Source of the DNA: Augochlora pura
Taxonomy: Eukaryota > Arthropoda > Insecta > Hymenoptera > Halictidae
Reading direction: 5' to 3'
DNA length: 64,000 nt
Assembly: GCF_028453695.1 (NCBI RefSeq)
Contig: NC_135773.1
Coordinates: 7,998,001-8,062,000 of the forward strand
Position numbers and translations under genes: made by a program. Shown here in pieces: positions 1 to 11,054 of this stretch (positions are counted from its first letter, which is position 1; the number at the start of each line of letters is the position of its first letter). The notes beneath the pieces were generated by a model. It did not search any database and was not told where the DNA came from. It worked only from the letters and a program-made list of their open reading frames with translations.

Positions 1-480
1 GGTGGAGAGAGTGAGATACAGGCAGGAGGAGAGTGTGAGAGAGAGAGAGAGAGAAAAGTAGATAGAGCAAGATAGAGGTAAATAGAGCAAGAGAGGGGTA
101 CAGAGGGCGACATACAGAGGGGAAGAGAGGACCAGAGAGAGAGAGAGAGAGAGAGCGAAAAGTAGAGAAACCTAGAGATAGGTAGATAGAGCAAGATAGA
201 GGTAGATAGAGCAAGAAAGTGGTAGATAGAGCAAGAGAAAAGTAAAGAGAACAAGAGAGTGGTAGAGAGAGCAAGAGAGGGCTAGAGAAAGCCAGAGATA
301 AATAGATAGAGCAAGATAGAGGTAGATAGAGCAAGAGACAGGAAGAAACAACGAAAAAGAAGGAAAATAGAGAAAAAAGAGAGTGCGAGACAAAAATACA
401 AAAAGGAATCTCGAGCAAAAGAAAGAGGAACAGAAGGCAATAGAGGCAGACCGAAATATACCGTGCGCAAGCGAAGAGAG
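1..480. repeat. GA-rich minisatellite
   Basis: Purine-only block on the plus strand. Core units of the form GATAGAGCAAGA and GAGGTAGATA recur about every 20 bases, broken by pure GA runs at about 36-54 and 144-166. The open frames here are only the reverse-strand Leu/Ser/Tyr reading of the repeat. It starts at the window edge, so it may extend further left. Confidence 0.9.
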
Positions 481-1150
481 CGAAAGAAGAGCGGGAAATC
501 ACTCCGGCTAGAGTATAGAGGAGGCCGCGGAACGGTAAGTTAACCGGGGGCGGTTCTACCCCCCGGGATATCCTGTGTCCGGATTCATGTGTCGGATTCG
601 AAAGTTCCGTAGGCAAGTTTATCTAGGCGGTAAGAGTGGAAGGAGAGATTCGACGTTACGGTATACACACAGAATCGCGCACACACCCAGTTACTTAGAG
701 AGCGGCCCGTTGGCCCCGGCGAGCGCGCTCGCCCGTTTGTGTACGAGGAATAAGCAACAACTTCGGCGAAGTTTAATGACGTGCATGAAGGCTGGAATCA
801 GCAAAGCGCCTCGCCCCGAAACAAATTTCCCCGAGCTCGATACAAAGGACCGCGCGCGCGGAGCAAAATACAGCCGTCACCGCGGCCTCCACGCGCACGA
901 CGGTGCATCGCGGCGTACACCGTCGTAATTTCACCGGCGCTGTACAATTTATTAGCTCCGTGAAGTTCGCGGCGACACAGGATACGGGGGACCAGGCTTG
1001 TTCTGGACGAATTTCAATGATCTTCGGGGCGGATTGTTTTCGACGCGCAAGGCGCTTGGTAAAATAGGCGAGATCGCTCTCTGGAGGACCCGGGAACAAT
1101 CTATGGGGGTGTTGATGATTTTAGAGGCGATTAGGGGACGCAGGCACTTT
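481..1150. other. GC/CpG-rich stretch, no gene seen
   Basis: CpG-dense DNA with several overlapping open frames on both strands (575-928 plus, 773-1099 minus). None has recognisable composition or motif; several frames open at once is expected of GC-rich non-coding DNA. No tRNA-like or repeat structure seen. Confidence 0.6.
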
Positions 1151-2305
1151 ACGGTCGTCAGGGTTGGTAATCATTTGCTATACTATTACTAGTAGTATTA
1201 GTATTATTTTGTATTATTATTTATTATGTTATATATTGGTATTATTATATGATATGTCAGGATAGTACATTTAATAATATTTATTGTACAATTTAATTTC
1301 GTAAGCATAAAAATCAGAAAATTATTTCAAATTTAATTTATCATTGTTCATAATGTTAATTTATCATTGAAATAATAATTCAACTGAATTAAAACATAGA
1401 TGTTTGATTCAGTCGATGTACCAGTCAGAAATGTTCTACGTACCCATATCACGCGCACCATAAGTCGAGAATCTCTGTTTTAAAGAAATACTGAAGATGC
1501 CAGATATATTTATAATTTCTTTAAGACTGTTTGTCTACAACATCTTCCTTTACTGTACTGTAGGATGTAGGTAGGAATATATTTGCTCAATTCTCTTTCT
1601 GCAAACGTATTCTCCTTGACGTCGCCGTCCATACAGACTCACCCCTTGTAAGCCCATGGAGAATATTTTTACTTGTATTTTAAAATTACTCAAAGAATTC
1701 TTCCTTTCATATTTCTAAAATATCATCCAATTTATTATTTTTACACTATTTACATTATTTAAATTATTTACATTATACGTACAGTATAGTTAGAGCTATT
1801 GTCGATATAATTTATAGTAATTTATGCAATTCCCATGGAAGCGATTTTATAATTTTTATAATTGCAAAATGAGAAGCGAGTTATTCGATGAGTTTATTAA
1901 ATTGAGTTTAAAGGAATTAGAAAAATAATTAAAAAAATATAAATAAGGGCGAAGTCAAGGGACTCGGTAAGTAGATCAAGGGTCGAAGTATGTAGGCCAA
2001 GGAAGTTCGCGAACCTTAGCATTCGCGTATCGATAAATGCGTGTTGCTAATTCAAGGATAACAGAGACTCGGGACTCGTGTGTTCGGTAGCCACGACTCA
2101 ACCATGAAACTTGATACGTATCGGTGTTAATGGATACACCATTAGATTGCTCCTGTCACTAGCCATCAATACGCAAGAAAGGTGTAGCATGAACAGCCGT
2201 ATCGGTAGACAGTAGCTCCTTCGATCGGTTGTACAGTGCACGTATTACATTCGCAACATGCAGTCCGACAAAGTTTCACTGGCGAACCGATCATCCGGTC
2301 GAACT
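1151..2305. other. AT-rich stretch, no gene seen
   Basis: Begins with irregular (TAT/TAG)n at 1180-1260, then AT-rich sequence with short ACATTATTTAAATT-type quasi-repeats around 1740-1780. A mixed-composition segment follows from about 1950. No open frame worth reporting. Confidence 0.6.
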
Positions 2306-2339
2306 ATCTCTCTCTCTCTCTCCCTCTCTCTCTCTCTCT
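2306..2339. repeat. (CT)n microsatellite
   Basis: Near-perfect CT dinucleotide run with one CC interruption. Confidence 0.95.
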
Positions 2340-3517
2340 ATGTCTTCTTGAAATAAATCGGTCAATGGTGAAACGCTTCCAGCGATGCTCTCATAGAAAT
2401 GCATCAGCATTGATTTGTTTAACTATGATTTTGGATAATGTTAAGGCTAATTGTCAAGGTTATGATATTTTTACAATGTTTTTATAAATATAATTTTAAC
2501 ACTGAGATAAATATAGGAAGATCTTGTAATAGACTAATAAATTATGAAAAATAAATTAGAAATAGAAAAGAAAAAATTATGAAAAATTATTTAAAAAAAT
2601 AATACAAAATAATATAAAATAATACAAAATAGTACAAATTAATACAAAATAATACGAAATAATACAGAATAAATTAAAAATAAGTTAATAATAATTTAGC
2701 AAAACTTCACTTTTATATACGATGCTGTTAAATATTAAACTCAAGTACCTGTTAAAGAAAAATAAAAAAAGGTTACAAAAAACAGCGCTACAAATTAAAA
2801 ATTCTCTGGACACTTTCAAATATATAAAGACAGACTCTTTAACATATTATTATTAAATATAAAATATAAACCCATCACGCTGGTCACAATATTTATTATT
2901 GCAATAATATTAAAGCCAAGAAATTTCCTCGAGAAATCATTAAATCCATATCTAAATTCTGACAAAAGTGAGAAAAAGTTTAAATAAACGCACGCTGGTC
3001 ATTGTTAGTCGCGCATAGTTAAATTTACCGTAAAACCAGCACACAGTTCCGCGATTAATTTGCAAAGGTCGCGGGCATCAAAGACATCGCGCGGGCGAAC
3101 GATGCGCCGTGTCGCCCCGGGTTGCCAGAAATTTCGCGGTGGCCGAGAGAATTTTCCGCGAATTATTTCCGAAGTGAAAAGCGTAATCACGCGCGGCGCG
3201 GTCCCGTTGTAATGAACGAATCTACGACCGGGGCGTCTCTCTCTTTCTCTCTCTCTCTCGCCGAGTGTATTCTGAATAATTGCGGGCGATAAATTCCGTA
3301 CCCTATCGAGGAAGCAACAATTATCGAGTTCGCAAACGAGGCCCTGGGATGGGTTCGAAGCCCTACGGTGTTCACGCGAGATATATTCGCAGATTATTGG
3401 AATCGACTCGAGCTGATTCCCACATTCTCTCTATCTCTCACTCTCTCGCTCTCACTCTCGATTTATACCGTCCCCGAAAAGTTCGTTTTCGCGGCTCGTC
3501 GACGCCCCGCGGCGTCA
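2340..3517. other. AT-rich then GC-rich spacer with short repeats
   Basis: Holds a 10-base quasi-repeat AATACAAAAT at about 2590-2675 (seven or eight degenerate units), AT-rich sequence to about 3000, then CpG-rich DNA with CT-rich tracts at 3237-3259 and 3421-3460. No supportable gene. Confidence 0.65.
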
Positions 3518-4166
3518 TTAACCCTTTCCCTGCGGAGCTTATTACTGAGTAGTCGTTTCTTGATCTAGAAATTTTACAATATTTATTATATTTGGTAATA
3601 TTGCTTTACAATAAATTTGCTGATTTATAATATAAAAGTTTGTAATCGTAAGTAAATAGACAGTATCTTTTTAATCGGTCTTTTAACCCTTTCGCCACGG
3701 AGCGTATTACTAAGTAGTCGTTTCTTGTCCTCTAAATTTTATAACGATATTTATTGTATTTAGTAATGTTGCTTTACTTTCTAAAATGTAAAAGTTTATA
3801 ATCGTAATAGTATTATCTTAAAATATTATAGTCAACTGTTTGCTGATTAACAATAAGTATTTTATGTAAAGTATGAAATAATATGGTATGATATTTATTA
3901 TATTTAGTAATATCATTTTGCTTTCTAAAATATGAAAGTTTATAATCGTAATTAATTTTTTTTTTTAATATTATAGTTAACTGTTTGTTAATTAACAAAA
4001 GTCCCTCGTATAAAGTATGAAATAAAATTATATATATGGTATGAACGTATAGTATATTAATGTGTATACTATACTGTATGTATAAACTCTTCATATATGT
4101 ATAATTGGTCATTCTTTGAGAGTCATTCTTTGATTTTATAAACACCCGTCGGAGCGAAAGGGTTAA
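3518..4166 (+). mobile_element. TTAA element, group K (nested or tandem left ends)
   Basis: Inner element runs from TTAA 3683-3686 to TTAA 4163-4166. The left end reads TTAACCCTTTCGCCACGGAG; the right end reads CGGAGCGAAAGGGTTAA, its imperfect inverted repeat. A second, diverged left end (TTAACCCTTTCCCTGCGG) sits at 3518, followed by the same GCTTATTACTGAGTAGTCG-type sequence. Internally, a segment with GATATTTATTGTATTTAGTAA and AAAGTTTATAATCGTAA occurs at about 3574, 3746 and 3889, so the interior is a degenerate tandem of about 145 bases. It has no coding capacity and is inferred to be a non-autonomous piggyBac-like element. Confidence 0.75.
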
Positions 4167-5284
4167 CCAAAACAAAAAGTATCAGCTTTCCAGCACCCTT
4201 GGCGACCCCTGTGACGGTAAAAATCCGATCACGGCACCACCTCGTAATCGCCTTGAGTGTGTTCCAAGCGGCGCGCATTGTTATCTGTTAATTTATTGTT
4301 CTGATAAATCGCGCCGGCATAAATCTGCGCTCGTTAGGCGCGTGCGCGCGAGCGCTTGCGCGGAGAACCGTGCCGTAAATGAATAAACGCGCGGACGATG
4401 CACAAATAGCTGCCGTATCAGCCGGGCGAAGTTACGCGACCGATTAAATACAAAGAATTCGCGAAGCCTGTTTCAGTTGCAAAATTGTTTCACGCCGTAC
4501 GCGGGGAAACGCGATAGCGAAATATTATTGCACCAGAGGATCGAGTGACTAATTGAAAGATGATAGTCAGCCGATCCGGTGAATCATCCGCACGGTGTCA
4601 CGGTGTTCGCGTTACGAGCCGCGATCGCTGGCTGTACATGTAATTTAGAATCATTGTCGAGTGATGTTGGAATTGTTTCGAATAAATACGATATATAATA
4701 AATATATATGTAAAATAATTAGTCGGACCAAAAATAGTTCTAGTCAGATAAATTGTTACTTAGAGAAATTTTTATTCGATCAGATATTTATTCGATCATG
4801 TTCAATTAAATTGTATTTCTTAATCCTTGTTTAATTATTCATCGATTGAATAACAGTTTACTCAACTGTGTTTAGAGGATTTATTAAATTTTTAGGAGAT
4901 ATGTTTAATTAAGATTGTACAATCTTTGTTACAATTTTTACTCCATTACTGGAAAGATAAGGATAATTTAATTAAACGAGATTATTCGAGTGAAGTGAGA
5001 TACTGAGTCAGGCAGAGCAAATGTCAGATGCTGTTGAAATGCGAATCGAAGAAACTGTATTACAGTTGATTATTAAACAACTTAGCGTTGCGATGTTATA
5101 AAGAGAATTGTTAATGATAATCTAAATCCAGTTAGCATAAGGACGTTCTTAAGACGTTTTAGAGACATCTCCAGTACTTCTTTAATGTCTGGTTATGTTA
5201 AGATTATGGAAAGTCCTACGAACGTCTTAGAGACGTCTTGTGTTACAAATCAAGACGTATTTTAGGCGTCTGTAGGATGTTCTA
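4167..5284. other. Spacer, no gene seen
   Basis: CpG-rich to about 4640, then AT-rich. At 5130-5280 the pentamer GACGT recurs in short imperfect palindromes such as GACGTCTTAGAGACGTC, directly before the 11-base minisatellite. No credible open frame. Confidence 0.6.
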
Positions 5285-5556
5285 CAGATGTAGAACCTAA
5301 CATGAACCTAAACTGGACCTAAAATGGACCTAAAATGGATCTAAAATGGATCTAAAATGGAATTACAATCGACCTAAAATGGATCTAAACTGGAACTAAA
5401 ATGCTAACATGAACTTAATATGAGCCTACAATGAACTTAACATGAACTGAAAGTGGACCTAACATGAACCTAAAATGGACCTAAAATAAACCTAAAATGG
5501 ATCTAAAATGAACCTAAACTGAAGCTAAAATCGACCTAAAATCGACGTCCTTAAAA
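5285..5556. repeat. 11-base minisatellite, about 23 units
   Basis: Consensus GACCTAAAATG with variants GATCTAAAATG, AACCTAAAATG and AACTTAACATG. The 11-base phase is held through nearly the whole block, with one longer unit near 5402. The unit keeps shifting frame and contains stops, so it is not coding. Confidence 0.92.
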
Positions 5557-5866
5557 CATCGAACGCTCACTCCAAACAACCTCAAAATTGCTATCGGACC
5601 CAAACGTAAACCAGAAGATCGTCTAAAACCACTATCTCGTCCCACGTAGCATAGATCGCGTGGTTCTCGAAGATGGTGTCCCGCGTTCGACGAAACTTGA
5701 ACTTGCTAGAGGTATCATTACGGGAGTTGCATGCTAGAAGTCGGATCGCCGGGACCCGAAATGATATCAGGGGAAATCTATACCGGACGCCGTTATACGA
5801 CGATCGTGTTCAAACATCGGGAAAATTGAGAACGACGGTCCTCCGCCGTCCCTCCGCGCACGAGGA

Positions 5867-5892
5867 GGGGGGGGGGGGGGGGGGGGGGGGGG
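5867..5892. repeat. Poly-G tract (26 G)
   Basis: Twenty-six consecutive G on the plus strand, the longest run in the window not touching a gap, flanked by CpG-rich DNA. A run of this length can form G-quadruplexes and is prone to length error. Confidence 0.9.
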
Positions 5893-6558
5893 TACAGTTT
5901 CTCGCATAATCAACCGCGCGCGGGCGCGCGCGCAGAGGAGTCAACGCCGTAAGCTTGGCTCTCGCGGAAGAGAATCGCAATTACGACATTAAATCGACTG
6001 TGTGTTGCGAGCGGGCGCGTTAATGCTCCATACATCAGCCGGGTTTCGCGTGTACGCCGATGCGTTGCGTAACCCAAGGAATAACGAGAACCGTAACTGC
6101 ACTCTTAAAACATCTCCGAGTGGCTGGTTACTACCACTACTACTACTACCAACATTCGTTTTTTTCATAATTTCGTAACGTCGTCACGGCCGCGCGCGAA
6201 CATCGTTCGGGAAATTACGCGATAAACCGGCGACCCGTTTTAATAAAGTCTGGCTAATGGGACAATAAATAATATGGGCAATTAGAACGATAACGGAATA
6301 ATGGTTCGACGGAATTGGAGACGACGATTAGCCTTTTCTGCGTTCATTATAGTAAACGTAAGGGACGAGTGGTATGCGATTCTGAGAAAAATGCAATGAT
6401 TTTTAATAACTTTTCGGTCGCATGGTGTTTCATAATGCGAGGAACAATTTTATTCGATAACGTTGACTGAATTGTTTCTTTTTAATCAGATTTTATTTAT
6501 ATGTATTTGTAACGAAAATTGGAAGGCGTAATTGAATAATATTGTGGATATTATATCA
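5893..6558. other. Spacer, no gene seen
   Basis: CpG-rich at first (with a GCGCGCGGGCGCGCGCGC stretch near 5917), a short (TAC)n at about 6132-6150, then AT-rich. Nothing coding is supported. Confidence 0.6.
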
Positions 6559-6890
6559 TTAACCCTTTGGAGTCGAAACTATTTTAATCACCTACGCAGT
6601 TTTGTTGTAAATATATATAATAATTCAGTAAATATATTAAATGTATCGAATATACTAAATAATTTAACAATCACTAGACAGCGAATTCTTATCTAAAATA
6701 AAAATTGTCTAACTTAATTGTAAAAATCACTAGTCTCATCTAAAAATGTCTTTCTCCTTTTAATAATCCTAATAATTTATATATAAAATATACTTTCTAT
6801 TCTTCTAATATTTATAAAGCTTGATACTTGACCTAATCATTTAGTCATTTTTGTGAAAAATGCATCCACTTCGAAACGCAGCGCTAAACT
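6559..6890. mobile_element. TTAA element group A, degenerate copy
   Basis: Starts at TTAA with TTAACCCTTTGGAGTCGAAA followed by CTATTTTAAT, matching the group A end at 28790. The far end is decayed: a weak match, CACTTCGAAACGCAGCGCTAA, lies near 6868-6888. The boundary is uncertain. Confidence 0.5.
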
Positions 6891-7350
6891 ATAGCAGATT
6901 TTGATTTAATCCAGCAGGATCGCCGACACAACATCTGCAAAATGGCGATCACAAGATCGCAGTTAAAGAGAGTCGAACAAAGAAAAATTCCGAGAACGAG
7001 ATATCTTGTTTGCCGCGTCCGAACGAACAATACGATAAAAACCGATCCGCAATGTAACACGTGTGGCGTTTGATATCCGATTCGTATGATCCCGGGGGCA
7101 GAAGTCGCAGACACGCCGTCTGAAAATTCCGGACGGGTTTCGAATTATACGGCTCGGTAACTCATTGTGCACATGTCTGCGTGTTTCGGAATTTAAATCT
7201 CGCGTATCCGTGTCACGCGCGACCAATCAATCGAGCTGATTTCAGCGGAATAACCGCAACGTGTGCCGACGTACATTCAGATATTCTTTCGGCCGGCCTC
7301 CGATGCCGGAGTCGACGCCGATTCGGCGGTCCGATCGTCGGCCGCCGCGG
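6891..7350. other. Spacer, no gene seen
   Basis: Mixed GC sequence with overlapping short open frames on the minus strand that lack recognisable features. It ends where the 17-base minisatellite begins. Confidence 0.55.
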
Positions 7351-7863
7351 TTCTGTCAAAATTCTGTCAATGAAAATATTCTGTCAGCGAGAAAATTCTG
7401 TCAAGGAGAGAATTCTGTCAGCGAGGAAATTCTGTCAAAGTAAAAATTCTGTCAAGAAGAAAATTTTGTGAAGGAAATAATTCTGTCAAGGAAATAATTC
7501 TGTTCAGGAGAAAATTCTGTCAACGTAAAAATTCTGTCAACATAAAAATTCTGTCAACTTAAAAATTCTGCCAATTTAAAAATTCTTTCAACTTAAAAAT
7601 TCTGTCAAGCAGAAAATTCTGTCAAGAAAATAATTTTGTCAACGCGAAAATTCTGTCAATATAAAAATTTCTGTCAATGCGAAAATTCTGTCAAAGTAAA
7701 AATTTCTATCAATGTAACAATTTCTGTCAACGAGAAAATTCTGTCAAGAAGAAAATTCTGTCAACTTAAAAATCCTATCAACTTAAAAATCCTATCATCT
7801 TAAAAATTCTGTCATCTTAAAAATCCTGTGAACGTAAAAATCCTATCAACCGGAAAATTCGGT
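7351..7863. repeat. 17-base minisatellite, about 30 units
   Basis: Consensus AAAATTCTGTCAANNTA; the AAAATTCTGTCAA core is strongly kept while four or five linker bases vary (GCGA, GGAG, CTTA, AAGA). Neighbouring units with the linker CTTA cluster together at 7556-7600 and 7758-7815, a sign of local duplication. Short plus-strand frames run through it by chance. Confidence 0.93.
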
Positions 7864-9959
7864 CGATACAACATCGGGCAAGGTAGCGTGACCGAAATTA
7901 TGCGAGCCGCCTGACCGCGGCCGGCGCGAAGCGGCGCTAAACCGTTCAAGCGGATTAGTGCAACGGAAAGTTAGCCGAGGCGAGGCGGTCTCCGCGCGTA
8001 TGCAATAAATACGGACGTTTCGACGATTACAAAATTAACCGAATAGGTAACTGCACGGTAATGGTGGCTCCGAGTGGCGGCTAGAAATTCGCGCAATAAT
8101 CCAAGGTTGTGCTCCGCGATAAAGGGAATTCGTGATAAAGGACGCGCGTTTCGCGGTTACAACGCCCGCGAATAATGCTCGCCATCGGTTCGCTGCCCTG
8201 TTATGTGAGCTTGCCGACGGTGCTGCGAAATTTTCAAGAATCTCGATGCACTTGGTGCTCGAAAAGACGCTCTTCATTGACGCAATTGTTTTGAGTTTTC
8301 GATATTTTAGTGATAAAATATATAATAATATATTATAATATAATATAATATAATAGTGGAAATGTTAAAGATGATTGTTGGATGTATGGATAAATAATAT
8401 ATACAGTGTTTTAAAAGTTAATTAAAATTGGAGGATGAGGGGATCTTGAGATGATTTAGAGTAGCTTTTTGTTTAGTCCAGATGAAAAACTGTGAATTTG
8501 TTTATGAGTTATTAAGGAAAAAGGAAAGACGAAGAGAGGCGAGTTAGGTTGATGCTGGAGACCGGGACGTCGAGTGGGACACGTTTCAGTAGAAGTACTG
8601 TAGAATGGTGAGAAAAAATCGTAGATCACTTTTTGAGACGCCATTTCAAAGCGGACACTTTCCTTTATAAGACTACTGCAAAGCGGTTTAAAGGAAAAAA
8701 TTATTTGACTCGTTGCAATCGTTTGAATTTGTCAAAAATGGTGAGGTGTCTTTAGATACTTGAAAACTGATAATACATTGTCCATTAAAATTACCATAAA
8801 ATAATGAAAAAAAGTCATAGATCACTTCTTAAGACGTCATTTTAAAGTAGACACTTTCCCCTTCAAGCCTACAAAATAAAAGAAAATCTACACCGCACAA
8901 GTTCAAAATCACCGAACCCTAACGCACCGACAATTATCTCTCACCAAAAAACGACTCAACAAGCTACCACAAATCATCCACAATACATTCCCAGTCCCAA
9001 GAAAATTACCATCACCAATGGACCCATAGTAGTTCAGAGACAGTCCCAGTTACCATGCAACGTTCCCAGAGCACCGTAGAAAAATATTCAAAACCATGTA
9101 TACTGGTATCCCCTCGAATACGTAGCGTTCGCCGGGCGTTCGCGATATTATTGGCACTTCCGTTCTCGCAGCGGGGGTGAAACTCTCGGAATGGAATAGC
9201 TTATGGAACGTGTTTCTTCTTTTCCCGAAACCCGTGTCAGGTGATTGTATGGCGAGGGTAAAATTGCATGGCCGAGGATCGGGCTCCCTGTCGGTCTCAC
9301 CCCCTCGGTTGTCTGCATAGACCTAGCAGCGAGCCGCGGGAAGCTTTCGCATGCAGGGAGATAGACGAAATTCTGGCTCATTCACCGTCACGGCACCGCA
9401 GGACGCAGGCCTGGAAGACGGGTCCCAAAGGCGTGCATTAAAACTTTGCCTAAATTTTGGTCTCCCAAAAATTTGTTCGCTTGACGCCGGCAGCACTGAT
9501 TCAGATTATATCAATTGTCGCCTTTGTCGGGAAAGGCTATGGAGAAATTATAAGTTATCAAGTTTTACTAATCTCATCGTTAGTCCTTGTGGGTTTTCAA
9601 TCCTGTCCACCTATTTTCATGAAATTTCGAAGAGTAGAAAAATATTACAGGAGAGTAGATAAATATGTAGATAAATATTACACCAGTGTAGTGTCGCCGG
9701 TGATCAAGCGATACTTTGCGCGTTACACCGCTGTGGTGACGCCGGATAGCATAATGTTAAGTAAATGTCTGGAACAACGGCGTCCGGATTCGACGCATGC
9801 TGGGCGACGAGTGCGCGCGTTCGCGCGGCGTTAACGCTTAACCGATCAAATGAGTCTTCGACGGCTTTGGACGCGTCGCTTGGACGCGAGCAGGCGAGAG
9901 AGGGTGAGAAGGAGAGCCGCGGAGAGACGAAGTTGGCGGAGTACAGGTTGCCGGTAAGA
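7864..9959. other. Spacer with one internal duplication
   Basis: CpG-rich to about 8280, a (TATAA)n stretch at about 8318-8356, then moderate GC. The duplicated segment at 8595-8890 is listed separately. At 9683-9748 two diverged copies of ATTACACCAGTGTAGTGTCG lie about 55 bases apart. Open frames at 9351-9834 were judged unconvincing. Confidence 0.55.
8595..8890. repeat. Diverged direct duplication, about 190-base spacing
   Basis: AGATCACTTTTTGAGACGCC...GCGGACACTTTCC at about 8624-8665 recurs as AGATCACTTCTTAAGACGTC...GTAGACACTTTCC at about 8818-8862, with similar flanks (GTGAGAAAAAATCGT versus ATGAAAAAAAGTCAT). This is an ancient tandem duplication or two copies of one repeat. Confidence 0.75.
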
Positions 9960-10041
9960 CCAATGGAGAACGAAGGAGATAGAGAGCCAGAAAGAGAGAA
10001 GGATAGAAAGAGCAAGAGAGAAGGAGATAGATACAGAGAAG

Positions 10042-10072
<31 letters not shown>

Positions 10073-10355
10073 AGATAGATATAAAGAGAGGAGAGAGGAG
10101 ATAGATACAGAGAGAGAAGGAGTTATATATAGAGAGAGAAGGTGATATATACAGAGAGAGAAGGAGAGAGAAGGAGTTATATATAGAGAGTGAAGGAGAT
10201 AGATATAAAGAGAGAAGGAAAGGGAAGGAGATAGATATAGAGAGAGAAGGAGGTAGATATAAAGAGAGAAGGAAAAAGAAGGAGATAGATGCATAGAGAG
10301 AAGGAGATATATACAGAGACCGAAGGAGACCGAGAGAGAGGGAGAGAGAAGTCTG
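9960..10355. repeat. GA-rich minisatellite
   Basis: Units close to GAAGGAGATAGATATAGAGAGA recur about every 22-30 bases, with a pure GA run at about 10036-10068. Long Ser/Leu/Tyr frames on the minus strand and Glu/Arg frames on the plus strand are translations of the repeat. Confidence 0.92.
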
Positions 10356-10849
10356 CGAGTCCCAGGGGAAATTCGTCATATTGGCATTCCCGGAATGGCT
10401 CGTTCTCGTGCAACATGTAATGAGGAAACCTTATGAATCTCTTCCCGTACCCGGTTGAAACTTTTTACATTTATCAGACGTTTCGACGGTCAAGCAATCT
10501 GCAGATTATCCTCGAACTTTTCTTCGACCGTAGCAGACGTCGAACTACGAACGTAGCTCCGGCTACGATGTTCTTGCGAGACAATATTCTCGGCTGTCAC
10601 GAATCCACTTAAATGATCCCAGAATTTCCGGCACAGAGGTTACATATCCTGAACGATATAGGCTGGAGCTGTTGTACTCGAGGCTCGTGGAGGTCCTGAC
10701 TATTTCAGTCTTGAGGCAATGAACCATTTGGTCCTGATTTGGGTATGATAGATGGATTTGAGTACGTGTACTAAGAGATAATGAAAGGATTGATTAATTT
10801 GTTTTTATTATCGAGATTTGGAAATTTTGAACTGGTTGAATTATTAATT
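10356..10849. other. Spacer, no gene seen
   Basis: Mixed-composition DNA without repeats or a credible open frame. Confidence 0.5.
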
Positions 10850-11054
10850 CTGTTAACCATTAACAGCTTCTCTCACAACAATTTTTAAATCTATATTTTG
10901 TTAGTATAGAATATAAAAGTAATTATAAAAATTATTTTGGAACGTGACAGAATAATTACAGTAATAACTCTGTTGTTAGTAGAAATAACTGTTATTTATA
11001 CAAGTCATCGCATGAACACCGGATACATCGGGCACTCCATATCGAAAGGGTTAA
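10850..11054 (-). mobile_element. TTAA element group A, degenerate copy (reverse)
   Basis: Contains TTATTTTGGAACGTGACAGA, the reverse complement of the conserved group A interior (CACGTTCCAAAATAAT), and ends with ATATCGAAAGGGTTAA at 11051-11054. The left limit near TTAACCATTAACAG is uncertain. Confidence 0.5.

Noticed and set aside
7351..7863. Regular repeat with variable linkers, CRISPR-like at first sight
   Set aside because: The linker is only four or five bases, the host is eukaryotic, and no cas genes exist; it is a minisatellite.
9457..9680. Frame with two hydrophobic stretches (LIQIISIVAFV and ISYQVLLISSLVLVGF), briefly considered as a MARVEL-type membrane exon
   Set aside because: It has no ATG at its start, an in-frame stop just upstream, and no good splice acceptor before the hydrophobic part. 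The likeness is too loose.
9704..10379. Minus-strand frames of 177-196 codons rich in Ser, Leu and Tyr
   Set aside because: They are the translation of the GA-rich minisatellite; every frame of such a repeat stays open.
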